5,822 nt of DNA, from the NCBI GenBank assembly GCA_043758775.1, contig JAYVMU010000095.1, positions 1 through 5,822 of the forward strand, in the 5' to 3' direction. This DNA is from JACMMS01 sp043758775 (GTDB lineage: Bacteria > Pseudomonadota > Gammaproteobacteria > Burkholderiales > Methylophilaceae). The notes under the pieces were generated by a model, which worked only from the letters and a program-made list of their open reading frames with translations, was not told the origin of the DNA and did no database searches. The stretch's first letter is position 1. The number at the start of each line of letters is the position of its first letter. Below, piece by piece: positions 5,811 to 5,822 of the stretch. Made by a program: the position numbers and the translations under genes.

Positions 5811-5822
5811 TGTTTGGCACAT

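Overview
This 5.8-kb window reads as accessory DNA from a conjugative or integrative element of a proteobacterium, probably a gammaproteobacterium. That host guess rests on moderately AT-rich DNA and on protein families I recognise, not on any marker gene. No transposase, integrase, rRNA or tRNA is visible. Every gene I can recognise concerns defence or counter-defence.

Layout, left to right. (1) 1-191: the 3' end of an ardA-like antirestriction gene whose last codons are replaced by an unrelated tail. (2) About 99-640: a gene-free, hairpin-rich stretch. It includes a long imperfect inverted repeat (249-426) and two perfect hairpins placed back to back (566-619). (3) About 640-765: an AT-rich promoter region with repeated boxes. 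(4) 765-2511: a two-gene type IV toxin-antitoxin operon, abiEi-abiEii, with a 26-nt overlap. (5) 2544-4791, minus strand: a degraded restriction-modification-type locus. A large MmeI-like adenine methyltransferase is cut off after motif IV and runs directly into the 3' remnant of another protein, possibly a DEAD/DEAH helicase. It looks like the scar of an internal deletion. (6) 4792-5185: a 394-bp divergent intergenic region dominated by a long nested foldback (4987-5106). (7) 5186-5692: a complete ardA gene, followed by a hairpin and a short palindrome.

How the pieces fit. ArdA proteins mimic DNA and block type I restriction enzymes when an element enters a new host. AbiE gives phage abortive infection and plasmid stabilisation. 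The methyltransferase locus was once probably a defence system but is likely inactive now. The two ardA 3' ends (3-98 and 5588-5683) match at 81 of 96 nucleotides by my count. They therefore bracket the defence cargo as diverged paralogues, not as a fresh duplication. The best candidates for undescribed biology are the structured DNA/RNA segments next to each ardA copy: the tail plus hairpin region after copy 1, and the foldback in front of copy 2, which resembles a single-strand promoter.
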